From AP-15 sp963737145 (GTDB lineage Bacteria > Pseudomonadota > Alphaproteobacteria > ATCC43930 > CGMCC-115725): DNA of 64,000 nt. The notes under the pieces are model-generated. The model saw only the letters and a program-made list of their open reading frames with translations, was not told where the DNA came from and searched no databases. The number at the start of each line of letters is the position of its first letter. The stretch's first letter is position 1. The DNA lies in assembly GCA_963737145.1 (NCBI GenBank), contig CAVTRO010000007.1:806001-870000 (forward strand), given 5' to 3'. Shown piece by piece: positions 54,322 through 63,832 of the stretch. The translations under genes and the position numbers were made by a program.

Positions 54322-55433
54322 GCGGCTCCTTCGTGCTCGCGGCGGGCGGCACCGGCGGCCATCTGTTCCCGGCCGAGGCGTTGGCAGTCGAGCTGCTCGG
54401 CGCAGGCAGCAAGGTGCATCTGCTCAGCGATGCGCGCGCCGAGGCCTTCGCCGGGCGGCTTGCCGAGATCGAGACGCACCATGTGCGTGCCGCCCAACTG
54501 GGGGGTGGAGCGGCGCATACCGCGCACGCGCTCGGCGAGCTGGCGCTCGGGACGTTGCAGGCGCGCCGCTTGCTGCGCCGGCTGTCCCCGGCCTGCGTCA
54601 TCGGTTTCGGGGGTTATGCCTCGATCCCGACGATGCTCGCGGCGGTCTCTCTCGGTCTGCCCACGGCGATCCACGAGCAAAACGCGGTGTTCGGCCGCGC
54701 CAATCGGCTTCTCGCACCGCGCGTGCGGCGGATCGCCACCGGCTTTCCGGCGGTGGCCGGTGTGCGCCCGGCTGACCGCGCCCGCACCGTCCGGACCGGC
54801 AACCCGGTACGCCCGGCAGTGCTCGCCTTCGCCCGCACCAAGTACAAGGCGCCGCAACGCGGCGGCCCGATCGAGCTGCTGATCCTCGGCGGCAGCCAAG
54901 GGGCGCGTATCATGAGCGAGGCGGTGCCGCCGGCGCTCGCCGCGCTGCCGACCCGGCTGCGCGAGATGCTGCGGGTCAGCCACCAGGCGCGCCCGGAGGA
55001 TCTTCCCGCCGCCGAGGTGATCTATCGGAAACATCGCATTCAGGCGGAATTGCAGAGCTTCTTTACCGATGTTCCGGAACGGCTGGCGCGCGCGCATCTG
55101 GCAATCTGCCGCGCCGGCGCCTCGACTGTCGCCGAGCTCGCGGCGATCGGCCGGCCCGCTGTTCTGATACCGTACCCCTACGCCACCGACAATCACCAGG
55201 CCGCCAACGCCCGAGCCTTTGCCGAGGCGGGAGCCGGATGGGTCGTTGCGCAACCGGAGTTGCGCCCGGATACCTTCGCTCTCTATCTCGAAAAGCTGTT
55301 GGGGGACCCGGCGGCATTGAGCGGCGCCGCTCAGCGCGCCCGCGATTTCGGCCGGCCCGACGCGGCGCGCGATCTTGCGCACCTCGCCATCGAGCTCGGT
55401 CTCGGCTCGAGGCCGCAAGGACGTGCGGCATGA
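54318..55433 (+). CDS. murG: UDP-GlcNAc--lipid I GlcNAc transferase MurG
   Basis: GT28 glycosyltransferase of 371 residues that forms lipid II at the inner face of the membrane. LAAGGTGGHLFPAEAL is the first G loop, GFGGYASIP and HEQNAVFGRANR are conserved, LILGGSQGAR marks the second domain, and CRAGASTVAELAAIGRPA binds UDP-GlcNAc. The GTG start overlaps the ftsW stop and the stop overlaps the murC ATG. Confidence 0.95.
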   Translation: MSGSFVLAAGGTGGHLFPAEALAVELLGAGSKVHLLSDARAEAFAGRLAEIETHHVRAAQLGGGAAHTAHALGELALGTLQARRLLRRLSPACVIGFGGYASIPTMLAAVSLGLPTAIHEQNAVFGRANRLLAPRVRRIATGFPAVAGVRPADRARTVRTGNPVRPAVLAFARTKYKAPQRGGPIELLILGGSQGARIMSEAVPPALAALPTRLREMLRVSHQARPEDLPAAEVIYRKHRIQAELQSFFTDVPERLARAHLAICRAGASTVAELAAIGRPAVLIPYPYATDNHQAANARAFAEAGAGWVVAQPELRPDTFALYLEKLLGDPAALSGAAQRARDFGRPDAARDLAHLAIELGLGSRPQGRAA

Positions 55434-56854
55434 GAGCCCTCCCGCGATCGATCGGACCCATCCATTTCGTCGGAATCGGCGGGATTGGGATGAGCGGCAT
55501 AGCCGAGGTATTGCACAATCTCGGCTATCGGGTGCAGGGTAGTGACCTGGCCGATAGCGGCAATGTTCGGCGCCTCGTCGATCTCGGAATTCCGATCGCT
55601 GTCGGCCACGAAGCCGAGAACCTCGGCGCCGCCGAGGTCGTCGTGATCTCATCCGCCGTCAAACCCGACAACGCCGAGGTCATCGCCGCCCGGGTTCGCC
55701 GCATTCCGGTGGTACGCCGCGCCGAAATGCTGGGCGAGTTGATGCGGCTCAAATGGTCGCTGGCAATCGCCGGAACTCACGGCAAGACGACGACGACCTC
55801 GATGATCGGCGCGCTGCTCGAGACGGCGCAGCTCGACCCGACCGTGATCAACGGCGGAATCATCAACGCTTACGGCACCAACACACGGCTGGGAGCGGGC
55901 GACTTTATGGTCGTCGAGGCCGACGAAAGCGACGGCACGTTCACGCGGCTGCCGGCGACGATCGCGGTCGTCACCAATATCGACCCGGAACATCTCGATT
56001 TTTACCAGAGCTTCGACGCGCTTCGCCAAGCCTTTGAGGATTTTGTCGGCAACATTCCGTTTTACGGCTTTGCCGCCCTCTGCATCGACCATCCGGTGGT
56101 GCAGCAGCTGATCCCGAAACTGTCCGACCGGCGGGTCCTGACCTACGGGTTCAGCCCGCAGGCCGACGTCCGTGCCGTCGATGTGCAGCTCGGACGGGAA
56201 GGCGCGCGATACGACATCGTGATTTCGGATGCATTGGCGGATCGGGGCCGCACGATCCCTGATGTTTTTCTGCCGATGTTTGGCCGTCACAACGTGCAGA
56301 ACTCGCTCGCTGCCGCGGCGGTCGCCGAGGCGATGGCGCTCGGGGACGATGCCCTGCGGGCCGCGCTTTCCAATTTTAAAGGAGTAAAACGCCGATTTAC
56401 GCGGACCGGTGAATGGAACGGCGTGACCGTCATCGATGATTACGGCCACCACCCGGTCGAGATCGCGGCGGTCCTGAAGGGCGCGCGCGCGATCGTCGAA
56501 GGCAGGCTGATCGCCGTCGTCCAGCCGCACCGTTACACGCGCGTGTCGCATCTGTTCGACGGGTTCTGTACGTGCTTCAACGACGCCGACGTGGTTCTGG
56601 TGGCGGATATCTACGCAGCCGGGGAGGCGCCGATTGAGGGCGTTAGCCGCGACGCTCTGGTAGCCGGGTTGATCGAGCACGGCCATCGCCACGTCCGCCC
56701 CTTGGCCGACCCGGGCGAGCTCCCGCCGATTATCGGGGAGCTGGCGCGCCCCGGCGACATGGTGGTGTGCCTGGGCGCGGGTTCGATCACCGGCTGGGCC
56801 AACAGTTTGCCGGCCGATCTCGCGGCGCTGCAATCGCCGAGCCGCGTCGCATGA
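55430..56854 (+). CDS. murC: UDP-N-acetylmuramate--L-alanine ligase MurC
   Basis: Mur ligase of 474 residues that adds the first L-Ala. HFVGIGGIGMSGIAEVLHN is the Rossmann start, AGTHGKTTTTSM the ATP loop, VVEADESDGTF and TNIDPEHLDFY the central motifs, and DDYGHHPVEI and QPHRYTR the C-terminal ones. It feeds UDP-MurNAc-L-Ala to MurD2. Both ends overlap neighbours by four bases. Confidence 0.96.
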   Translation: MRALPRSIGPIHFVGIGGIGMSGIAEVLHNLGYRVQGSDLADSGNVRRLVDLGIPIAVGHEAENLGAAEVVVISSAVKPDNAEVIAARVRRIPVVRRAEMLGELMRLKWSLAIAGTHGKTTTTSMIGALLETAQLDPTVINGGIINAYGTNTRLGAGDFMVVEADESDGTFTRLPATIAVVTNIDPEHLDFYQSFDALRQAFEDFVGNIPFYGFAALCIDHPVVQQLIPKLSDRRVLTYGFSPQADVRAVDVQLGREGARYDIVISDALADRGRTIPDVFLPMFGRHNVQNSLAAAAVAEAMALGDDALRAALSNFKGVKRRFTRTGEWNGVTVIDDYGHHPVEIAAVLKGARAIVEGRLIAVVQPHRYTRVSHLFDGFCTCFNDADVVLVADIYAAGEAPIEGVSRDALVAGLIEHGHRHVRPLADPGELPPIIGELARPGDMVVCLGAGSITGWANSLPADLAALQSPSRVA

Positions 56855-57903
56855 ACCCGTTGATTGCGCAGCTCCCCCCGGTACGCGGCCGGTTGAGCCT
56901 GGACGCGCCGGTCGGCAAGCAGACCTGGTTTGGCGTCGGCGGCCCTGCCGAGGTTTTGTTCCGGCCTGCCGACCTTGCCGATCTTGCCGGGTTTCTTGCA
57001 GCGCTGCCGCCGCCCATTCCGGTGACGGTGATCGGGGTAGGCTCGAACCTCCTCGTGCGCGACGGCGGCATCCCCGGTGTCGTGACCCGACTCGGGCGCG
57101 GGTTCGCCGCTATCGAGATCGAGCGTGATGAAGTGCGCGCCAGCGCAGCGGCGCTCGATCGAATCGTCGCGCTCGCCGCGGCGGATGCGGGGTTGGGCGG
57201 GCTTGAGTTCCTGTCGGGCATCCCCGGCTCGATCGGCGGCAGTGTGCGAATGAACGCGGGAGCCTATGGCCGGGATATCAAGGATGTGCTCGTTTCGGCA
57301 ATCGCGCTCGACCGCACCGGCAAAACCCATACCATCGACAGCCGGGCCATGGGGCTCTCCTACCGCCACAGCGATGCCGATCCGAGCTGGATTTTGGTTG
57401 AAGCCCGGCTGCGCGGCGCGCTCGGTGATCGCGCTGCAATTGGCCGCCGGCTGAACGAGATCCGCGCCGCGCGGGAAGCCACCCAGCCGGTGCGCGCCCG
57501 TACTGGCGGATCGACGTTCAAGAATCCGCCGGGCGACAGCGCGTGGCGCCTGATCGAGGCCGCCGGCTGCCGCGGCCTAATCCACGGCGGCGCAATGGTA
57601 TCGGCGCAGCACACGAATTTTCTGATCAACACCGGCGCCGCCACAGCCGCCGACCTCGAAGGGCTGGGCGAAGAGGTCAGGCGCCGCGTCCATGACACCT
57701 CCGGAATTTTGCTCGAGTGGGAAATCGAGCGCATCGGTTCCCCGCTTTCAGACATGCAGCACATGGTTTCGTCATTCCCGGGAAGGCAGGAATCCAGAGA
57801 TCCCGAAGTTTTGGCCGGTCGCCCCCCTGTTCAAGCCAGGGGCAGGCTCTGGGCACCCGCTTTCGCGGGGGTCCCGGCAGTGCACGATGAGGGGGGACGG
57901 TGA
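56851..57903 (+). CDS. murB: UDP-N-acetylenolpyruvoylglucosamine reductase MurB with repeat-derived tail
   Basis: FAD-dependent reductase of 350 residues that makes UDP-MurNAc. TWFGVGGPAEVLF, IGVGSNLLVRDGG, GLEFLSGIPGSIGGSVRMNAGA and GSTFKNPPG with the catalytic Ser region are typical, and the end of the conserved fold is GILLEWEIERIG. The 45 or so residues after it are encoded by a family C repeat (57765-57895) and have no family counterpart. Usual length is about 300-310. The tail reaches the ddl start, so the overlap GTGA is created by the repeat. Confidence 0.93.
   Translation: MNPLIAQLPPVRGRLSLDAPVGKQTWFGVGGPAEVLFRPADLADLAGFLAALPPPIPVTVIGVGSNLLVRDGGIPGVVTRLGRGFAAIEIERDEVRASAAALDRIVALAAADAGLGGLEFLSGIPGSIGGSVRMNAGAYGRDIKDVLVSAIALDRTGKTHTIDSRAMGLSYRHSDADPSWILVEARLRGALGDRAAIGRRLNEIRAAREATQPVRARTGGSTFKNPPGDSAWRLIEAAGCRGLIHGGAMVSAQHTNFLINTGAATAADLEGLGEEVRRRVHDTSGILLEWEIERIGSPLSDMQHMVSSFPGRQESRDPEVLAGRPPVQARGRLWAPAFAGVPAVHDEGGR
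57765..57898. repeat. Family C repeat inside the 3' end of murB
   Basis: GTCATTCCCGGGAAGGCAGG, then CCAGAGATCCCG, then CACCCGCTTTCGCGGGGGTCCC, similar in arms to the intergenic element at 29284-29376. Here the repeat is in frame and codes for the MurB tail. Its last bases, GATGAGGGGGGACG, also form the ribosome site of ddl. Confidence 0.65.
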
Positions 57904-58820
57904 CCAAGACCGTAGCGGTGGTGATGGGCGGGTGGTCGCCTGAGCGCGAGGTTTCGCTGTCGAGCGGACGCGAATGCGCCAAGGCGCTGGTGGACCGCGG
58001 CTACGAGGTGCGGCTGATCGATGTCGGCCGTGACTTGCCGGCGCTGATGCGTGCGCTGGCCCCGCGCCCCGACTTGATCTTCAACGCATTGCATGGGGTC
58101 GGCGGGGAAGACGGCACGGTGCAGGGCGTGTTCGAGATGCTGCGCATCCCCTACACCCATTCGGGCGTCCTCGCCTCGGCGATGGCGATGCACAAGCCGA
58201 CGGCAAAAGCGGTATTCCGCGATGCCGGCCTCCCGGTTGCCGAGGGCGTGGTCGCCACCCGCGAAAGCCTGGTCGAGAGCGACCCGATGCCGGCTCCCTT
58301 TGTGGTCAAGCCGACCAATCAGGGATCGAGCGTCGGTGTGCGGATCGTGCGGATCAACGACAATTCCTGGCGCGAGGAGGTGGTGGAGTGGCGCTACGGT
58401 GCCGAATTGCTGGTGGAGCGCTTTGTTCCCGGTCGGGAGCTCACTGTGGCGGTGATGGGGGATCGGGCGCTCGGCGCGTGTGAGATCGTTCCGCGCGGCA
58501 GCTTTTACGATTACACCGCGAAATACGCGGCGGGCGGATCGGATCACCTGACGCCGGCGCCGGTTCCGCCGCCTGTGTATGAGGAGGCGCTCGAGATCGG
58601 CTTGCGGGCCCATCGCGCGCTCGGCTGCCGCGGCGTGAGCCGCGCCGATTTGCGCTATGACGACACGCCCGGAGGCTGCGGCCGTCTCTATCTCCTGGAG
58701 GTCAACACGCAACCGGGGATGACGCCGACCTCGCTGGTGCCCGACATCGCCCGGCATGTCGGCATCGGCTTCGACGAGCTGGTCGCGTGGATGGTGGAGA
58801 ACGCGTCATGCGACGGATGA
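57900..58820 (+). CDS. ddl: D-alanine--D-alanine ligase
   Basis: ATP-grasp ligase of 306 residues. VVMGGWSPEREVSLSSGREC, FNALHGVGGEDGTVQG, KPTNQGSSVGV and EVNTQPGMTPTSL are the family motifs; the last contains the metal-binding Glu and Asn. It supplies D-Ala-D-Ala to MurF. The GTG start overlaps the murB stop, and the only ribosome site is the G-run from the murB tail repeat. Confidence 0.95.
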   Translation: MTKTVAVVMGGWSPEREVSLSSGRECAKALVDRGYEVRLIDVGRDLPALMRALAPRPDLIFNALHGVGGEDGTVQGVFEMLRIPYTHSGVLASAMAMHKPTAKAVFRDAGLPVAEGVVATRESLVESDPMPAPFVVKPTNQGSSVGVRIVRINDNSWREEVVEWRYGAELLVERFVPGRELTVAVMGDRALGACEIVPRGSFYDYTAKYAAGGSDHLTPAPVPPPVYEEALEIGLRAHRALGCRGVSRADLRYDDTPGGCGRLYLLEVNTQPGMTPTSLVPDIARHVGIGFDELVAWMVENASCDG

Positions 58821-59674
58821 AGGGGCCGCCGCCGCGGCGCCCGCGACGCGGCCGGCTCTCCGCCCTCTTGCGCCGTTTTGGGGTGTGGGCCGGTATCCCC
58901 GTTTTGCTGGCGGCCGGGCTCTACGCAACCGTTCAGCTGAGCCGATCGCCGCTCGGGCAATCGATGCTGCAGTATGCGGCCGACCGGATGCTCGACGGCA
59001 CCGCGCGGCTGGGCCTTGTCGTAACCGACGTCAAAGTCGAAGGACGCGAGACGACGGATCGCAACACGATTCTCGCCGCGCTCGGCGCCGGTACCGGCAC
59101 GCCGATCCTCGCCATGAGCCCGATGCGGGCCAAGAAACAACTCGAGACATTGCCTTGGGTTCGCTCCGCGGTGGTCGAGCGCCGTCTGCCGGACACACTC
59201 TATGTCCGCCTCGTCGAACGCAAACCGCTCGCCCTTTGGCAGCACGGCGGCAAGCTCGATCTGATCGACCGCGAGGGCGGCGTAATCCCGGTGACCCGGC
59301 TCGACCGCTTCGCCAAGCTGCCATTGGTGGTCGGCGAAGGTGCCGCGGGACATGCCGCCGAACTGCTCGACATGCTGGCGACCGAGCCCGAGCTCGCCGC
59401 GCGCGTCAGCGCCGCGGTCCGGGTTGGCGATCGCCGCTGGAACTTGCGCATCGACAACGCGATCGACGTTTTCCTCCCGGCCGACGCGCCGGCCGGCGCG
59501 TGGGCTCAGCTCGCCCGCCTCGAGCGGTCGAGCGCCATCCTCGAGCGCGACGTGCAGGCCGTCGATGTGCGCCTGCCGGACCGGCTCGTTCTGCGGGTCA
59601 ACCCGGAGGTGCCGAAAGAAGCGCCGACATCGCCGGCATCTAAGAAGGGACGCCCATCGGCGAAGAACACATGA
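58808..59674 (+). CDS. ftsQ: Cell division protein FtsQ
   Basis: Bitopic division protein of 288 residues. A basic cytoplasmic N-terminus (PPPRRPRRGRLSALLRR) is followed by one transmembrane helix (VWAGIPVLLAAGLYATVQ), a POTRA domain (VTDVKVEGRETTDRNTILAA) and the FtsQ domain with LPWVRSAVVERRLPDTL. It links FtsB/FtsL to the divisome. Starts at 58808 and 58817 are both possible; the latter overlaps the ddl stop exactly (ATGA). Confidence 0.92.
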   Translation: MRRMKGPPPRRPRRGRLSALLRRFGVWAGIPVLLAAGLYATVQLSRSPLGQSMLQYAADRMLDGTARLGLVVTDVKVEGRETTDRNTILAALGAGTGTPILAMSPMRAKKQLETLPWVRSAVVERRLPDTLYVRLVERKPLALWQHGGKLDLIDREGGVIPVTRLDRFAKLPLVVGEGAAGHAAELLDMLATEPELAARVSAAVRVGDRRWNLRIDNAIDVFLPADAPAGAWAQLARLERSSAILERDVQAVDVRLPDRLVLRVNPEVPKEAPTSPASKKGRPSAKNT

Positions 59675-60996
59675 CGACAGTGGATGAAGCGCCGCCCCGC
59701 AGCAAGAAAGCGGCACAGACCCGAGCCGATGGCCAGCCGAAATCCCGCAGACCGGCGGCCCGGCCGCACGGCAGCCTGATTACCGCGCTCGATATCGGCA
59801 CGACAAAGATCTGCTGCTTTATCGCGCGGGTCGAGGACGACAAGCCGCGCGTTCTCGGCATTGGGCATCAGATCTCGCGCGGCGTGCGCAACGGGGGGAT
59901 CGTCGATTTGGAGGCGACCGGGACCTCGGTACTGAATGCGGTGCACGCCGCCGAGGAGATGGCCGGCGAGACGATAGAGCGGGTAGTGGCAAACCTGTCG
60001 GGCGGGTTCTCCGCCTCACGGATCATCAAGGCGGAGATCGGCATCACCGGACGCGAGATCACCGATGCCGAGATGCGGCGGGTGCTCGAGCACGGCTATG
60101 TGATGCGCGAGCCGGGTGATCGGCAGATCATCCATTCCGTCCCGGTCGGATTTTCGGTCGACGACAGCCGCGGCATCCGCGATCCGCGCGGCATGCTCGG
60201 CGAGAAGCTCGGGGTCAACATGCATGTGGTGACGGCGAGCGCCGCCAGCGTGCGCAACCACACCGCCGCGGTTGGACGCTCGCATCTCGAGGTCGAGGCT
60301 CTCGTTGTCAGCCCCTATGCTTCGGGGCTCTCCTGCCTCGTGGAGGACGAGATCGGTCTCGGCGTTACGGTTATCGACATGGGCGGCGGAACGACAACGA
60401 TCGGCGTGTTCTTCGACGGAAATTTGATTTTTGCCGATTACGTCCCGGTCGGCGGCATGCACGTCACCAACGACATAGCCCGCGGGCTCTCGACCGGGGT
60501 CGCCCATGCCGAACGCATGAAGACATTGTTCGGCACCGCGATTGCCGCGAGCACCGACGAGCGCGAGATGATCGCCGTTCCACAAATCGGCGAGGAGGAC
60601 GAGGGGCACGTCAACCATGTGCCGAAATCCTTGCTCGTCGGCATCATCGCGCCGCGTATCGAGGAAACTTTCGAGCTGGTGCGCAATCGGCTGGAGGCGA
60701 GCGGCTTCGATAAGGTCGCGGGCCGGCGTGTCGTGCTGACCGGCGGGGCCAGCCAGCTCCACGGGGCGCGCGAGTTCGCCGGACTGATTCTCGATAAACA
60801 GGTGCGGATGGGACGGCCGCAGCGGGTCGCGGGCCTCGCCGAGGCGACCGGTGGTCCAGCCTTTGCCACGACCGCGGGGCTGTTGCATTTTGCTTTGTCC
60901 GAGCGCGCCGAGGTCTCGGGCGTACGGCCCCGCGCGGAGGGCTCGCGATGGGGTGTTCTCGGCCGCTTCGGACATTGGCTGAAGGACAATTTTTGA
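59671..60996 (+). CDS. ftsA: Cell division protein FtsA
   Basis: Actin-like ATPase of 441 residues that anchors FtsZ to the membrane. TALDIGTTKICCFIARVEDD is the phosphate-1 motif, VIDMGGGTTTIGVF the phosphate-2 motif and LTGGASQLHGAREFA the adenosine motif. The C-terminal amphipathic helix is FGHWLKDNF. The first 35 residues are a basic, disordered extension. ATG overlaps the ftsQ stop. Confidence 0.95.
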   Translation: MTTVDEAPPRSKKAAQTRADGQPKSRRPAARPHGSLITALDIGTTKICCFIARVEDDKPRVLGIGHQISRGVRNGGIVDLEATGTSVLNAVHAAEEMAGETIERVVANLSGGFSASRIIKAEIGITGREITDAEMRRVLEHGYVMREPGDRQIIHSVPVGFSVDDSRGIRDPRGMLGEKLGVNMHVVTASAASVRNHTAAVGRSHLEVEALVVSPYASGLSCLVEDEIGLGVTVIDMGGGTTTIGVFFDGNLIFADYVPVGGMHVTNDIARGLSTGVAHAERMKTLFGTAIAASTDEREMIAVPQIGEEDEGHVNHVPKSLLVGIIAPRIEETFELVRNRLEASGFDKVAGRRVVLTGGASQLHGAREFAGLILDKQVRMGRPQRVAGLAEATGGPAFATTAGLLHFALSERAEVSGVRPRAEGSRWGVLGRFGHWLKDNF

Positions 60997-61101
60997 GGCA
61001 GATTCGTTTTAGTTTGCTCGCCCGGCACCACGTGAGCCAGCGAGGGGGGAGCCCGGACCGGACCGGGTAACGTTAGGGGCACAGCAGTGGAGGGGGACCG
61101 C

Positions 61102-62598
61102 ATGATCAATCTGAGCATCCCGAGGGACGAGCACGAGATGAAACCCCGCATTACGGTGGTCGGGGTCGGCGGCGCCGGGGGGAACGCCGTCAACAACATG
61201 ATCCGCTCGAATTTGATCGGCTGCGAGTTCGTGGTCTGCAACACCGACGCGCAGGCGCTCTTGCAATCGAGCGCGCCGCGCAAAATCCAGATGGGGATCG
61301 GCGTCACCCGCGGGCTCGGCGCCGGCTCACGACCCGATGTCGGGCGGGCTGCGGCCGAGGAGGCGCTGGACGACATCCTCGAGTCGATGGGCGGCTCCAA
61401 CATGGTGTTCATCACCGCCGGCATGGGCGGCGGCACCGGCACCGGCGGCGCGCCGGTGATTGCCCGCATCGCGCGCGAATTGGGGATCCTGACCGTCGGC
61501 GTCGTGACGAAGCCGTTCCATTTCGAGGGCAGCCATCGGATGCGGAGCGCCGAGGCCGGCATCGAGGAGTTGCAGAAGTTTGTCGACACCTTGATCATCA
61601 TTCCAAACCAGAACCTGTTCCGCATCGCCAACGAGCGCACGACCTTTGCCGACGCGTTCAAGATGGCCGACGACGTGCTGCATTCGGGGGTGCGCGGCGT
61701 CACCGACCTCATGGTCATGCCCGGTCTCATCAATCTCGACTTCGCCGACATTCGAACGGTGATGGGCGAGATGGGCAAGGCGATGATGGGAACCGGCGAG
61801 GCCGAAGGCGAAAAGCGGGCGACCGACGCCGCCGAGGCCGCCATCTCGAACCCGCTGCTCGAAGACGTGTCGATGAAGGGCGCCAGAGGCGTTCTGATCA
61901 ACATTACGGGCGGTCTCGATATGACGTTGTTTGAGGTCGACGAGGCCGCCAATCGCATTCGCGAGGAAGTCGATCCCGAGGCCAACATCATCTTCGGCTC
62001 GACCTTCGACGAGAGGCTCGAAGGGAAGATGCGGATCTCGGTCGTCGCCACCGGCATCGACGCCGAAGCGATCGCGCAGCCGCGCCCGGCCATCAGCCTG
62101 GTCAGCAGCCGCGATTCGGTGCCCCCGCTGCGCGAAGCGACGACAGGCGGTTACACCCAGCCCGTGCTAACGCAGAATGCGGCGCAATCGACTAAATCGC
62201 GTCCCGAATTGGATAGCGAACCGCTGCCGCAGGCGGCAGCTGAGGCCGAGACCGCGGCAATACGAAACGGCGCCTTCATCGCTCCGAGGCCGGCCGATGC
62301 CGGGGTGGCGCGACCGGTCCCGCTGACCCAGCCCGCGGTTCCTCCCGCCGTCAAAGAGACCGCGCCGAAGCCCAAAGGGCGGGTGCCCAGCCTGATCGAG
62401 CGGGTGACCGGAGTGGGCCGCGCTCGCGCGACCGCGCCGGAGCCCGCGCCGCGCCCGCTCGTCCAGCCGGCAAAGCCTGCCGCGCAGCCGAATGCACAGC
62501 CCCGCCTGGCCCCGCTGGAGCCCGACGACCGGCCGAATTTGAGCAAGGAAGACGATTTGCTCGACATCCCCGCCTTCCTGCGCCGCCAAGCCAATTAG
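61102..62598 (+). CDS. ftsZ: Cell division protein FtsZ
   Basis: Tubulin-like GTPase of 498 residues that forms the division ring. GGAGGNAVNNM, NTDAQAL, GGGTGTGGAPVIA (the T4 signature) and NADFADI-like NLDFADIRTVM are present. A long Ala/Pro-rich linker of about 150 residues precedes the conserved C-terminal peptide LDIPAFLRRQAN that binds FtsA. A strong GGAGGGGG ribosome site precedes the ATG. The 105-base gap after ftsA may hold an extra promoter. Confidence 0.97.
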   Translation: MINLSIPRDEHEMKPRITVVGVGGAGGNAVNNMIRSNLIGCEFVVCNTDAQALLQSSAPRKIQMGIGVTRGLGAGSRPDVGRAAAEEALDDILESMGGSNMVFITAGMGGGTGTGGAPVIARIARELGILTVGVVTKPFHFEGSHRMRSAEAGIEELQKFVDTLIIIPNQNLFRIANERTTFADAFKMADDVLHSGVRGVTDLMVMPGLINLDFADIRTVMGEMGKAMMGTGEAEGEKRATDAAEAAISNPLLEDVSMKGARGVLINITGGLDMTLFEVDEAANRIREEVDPEANIIFGSTFDERLEGKMRISVVATGIDAEAIAQPRPAISLVSSRDSVPPLREATTGGYTQPVLTQNAAQSTKSRPELDSEPLPQAAAEAETAAIRNGAFIAPRPADAGVARPVPLTQPAVPPAVKETAPKPKGRVPSLIERVTGVGRARATAPEPAPRPLVQPAKPAAQPNAQPRLAPLEPDDRPNLSKEDDLLDIPAFLRRQAN

Positions 62599-62599
62599 C

Positions 62600-62670
62600 C
62601 GGCGCTACCCTCACCCACTGAGCCTCCACCCTAACCCTACCCCGCTTGCGGTTTGCGGGGGAGGGAATGG
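62600..62670. repeat. Palindromic repeat (family B) between ftsZ and lpxC
   Basis: CTACCCTCACCCACTGAGCC is followed by CCTACCCCGCTTGCGGTTTG and CGGGGGAGGG. It resembles the element at 14551-14600 and the arms in the mraY-ftsW gap. The rest of the 227-base gap, up to 62825, contains no gene. Confidence 0.6.
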
Positions 62671-62825
62671 AGGGGACGAACGCAGTTGAGGCGGGCGCGG
62701 GTCCTGGCGAGCGTCAGAAACATTCTTGGGGGATGCAACAATTCGTAACAAAGAGTGATTTGAGGCGAAGTTGGGGCGAAAGTAGCGTTGGGCTCTTCAG
62801 GGGACCACTTACAGAAGTCTGTCGC

Positions 62826-63755
62826 ATGTTGGGGGATATCGCGACGGCGTCTCAACAGACGCTGAAAACAGCTATCGGGTGCCGGGGAATTGGACTTCAT
62901 TCGGGCGAAAGGGTGGCAATGATATTGCACCCCGCCGCCCCGGATACGGGCATCGTGTTCCGTCGAGCCGGTTCGGCGGCCGAGATTCGGGCAAACTGGG
63001 CCAATACGATCGACGCGCCGCTCTCTACCGTGCTGTCCAACGGCGAGGGAAAGACGGTGGGCACGGTCGAGCATCTGATGGCGGCGCTGGCCGGTGCCGC
63101 CATCGACAATGCCATCGTCGAGCTCGATGGCCGCGAAGTGCCGATCATGGATGGGAGTGCCGCACCCTTCTTGTTTTTGATCGAGTGCGCCGGGGTTGTC
63201 AAACAGGATGCCGTACGGCGCGCAATCAAGGTGTTGAAAGAAGTCAGCGTCACCGAAGACGGGGCGACGGCGGCGCTCTTCCCCGACCACGGGTTTTCGA
63301 TGAGCTTCGAGATCGATTTCGAAAATCCGCTGATTCGCCGCCAGGACATTTGTCTGATGTTCGATGCGGACACGTTCAAGACGGAGCTCAGCCGGGCGCG
63401 CACATTCGGCCTGCTCGACGAACTCGACCGGCTGCGCGCCGCCGGCTTGGCGCGCGGCGGCTCGCTCGATAACGCCGTGGTCGTTGGCCGCGGTCACGTC
63501 TTGAACGTCGGCGGCTTGCGCTACGCCGACGAGTTCGTGCGCCACAAGCTCCTCGACGCCTTCGGAGACCTTTATCTCGCCGGGGCTCCGCTGCTCGGAT
63601 CCTTCCGCGGCGTCCGCTCGGGACATGCCCATACCCGGCGCCTGCTCTCGGCGCTCTTCGCCGATCGTGAGGCTTGGTGCTACACCACTCTGAGCGGGTC
63701 GACCCATCCAGGCGGGCGCGAATGGCAGGACGGGCTGCAGCTCGCCGGCGATTGA
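62826..63755 (+). CDS. lpxC: UDP-3-O-acyl-N-acetylglucosamine deacetylase LpxC
   Basis: Zinc amidase of 309 residues that commits to lipid A synthesis. QQTLKTAIGCRGIGLHSGE is the N-terminus, VGTVEHLMAALAG carries the first Zn His, EFVRHKLLDAFGDLYLAG the second His and Asp, and SGHAHTRRLLSAL the catalytic His region. The start at 62826 follows the family; an upstream in-frame extension is not conserved. It shows a Gram-negative outer membrane. Confidence 0.95.
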   Translation: MLGDIATASQQTLKTAIGCRGIGLHSGERVAMILHPAAPDTGIVFRRAGSAAEIRANWANTIDAPLSTVLSNGEGKTVGTVEHLMAALAGAAIDNAIVELDGREVPIMDGSAAPFLFLIECAGVVKQDAVRRAIKVLKEVSVTEDGATAALFPDHGFSMSFEIDFENPLIRRQDICLMFDADTFKTELSRARTFGLLDELDRLRAAGLARGGSLDNAVVVGRGHVLNVGGLRYADEFVRHKLLDAFGDLYLAGAPLLGSFRGVRSGHAHTRRLLSALFADREAWCYTTLSGSTHPGGREWQDGLQLAGD

Positions 63756-63832
63756 CGAGCGCGCCGACTTGTTCGCCGACCGGACAGTTGTGCTATAAGC
63801 GGCGCTTCAACATTCCTGTCCAGAGTAAGTCA

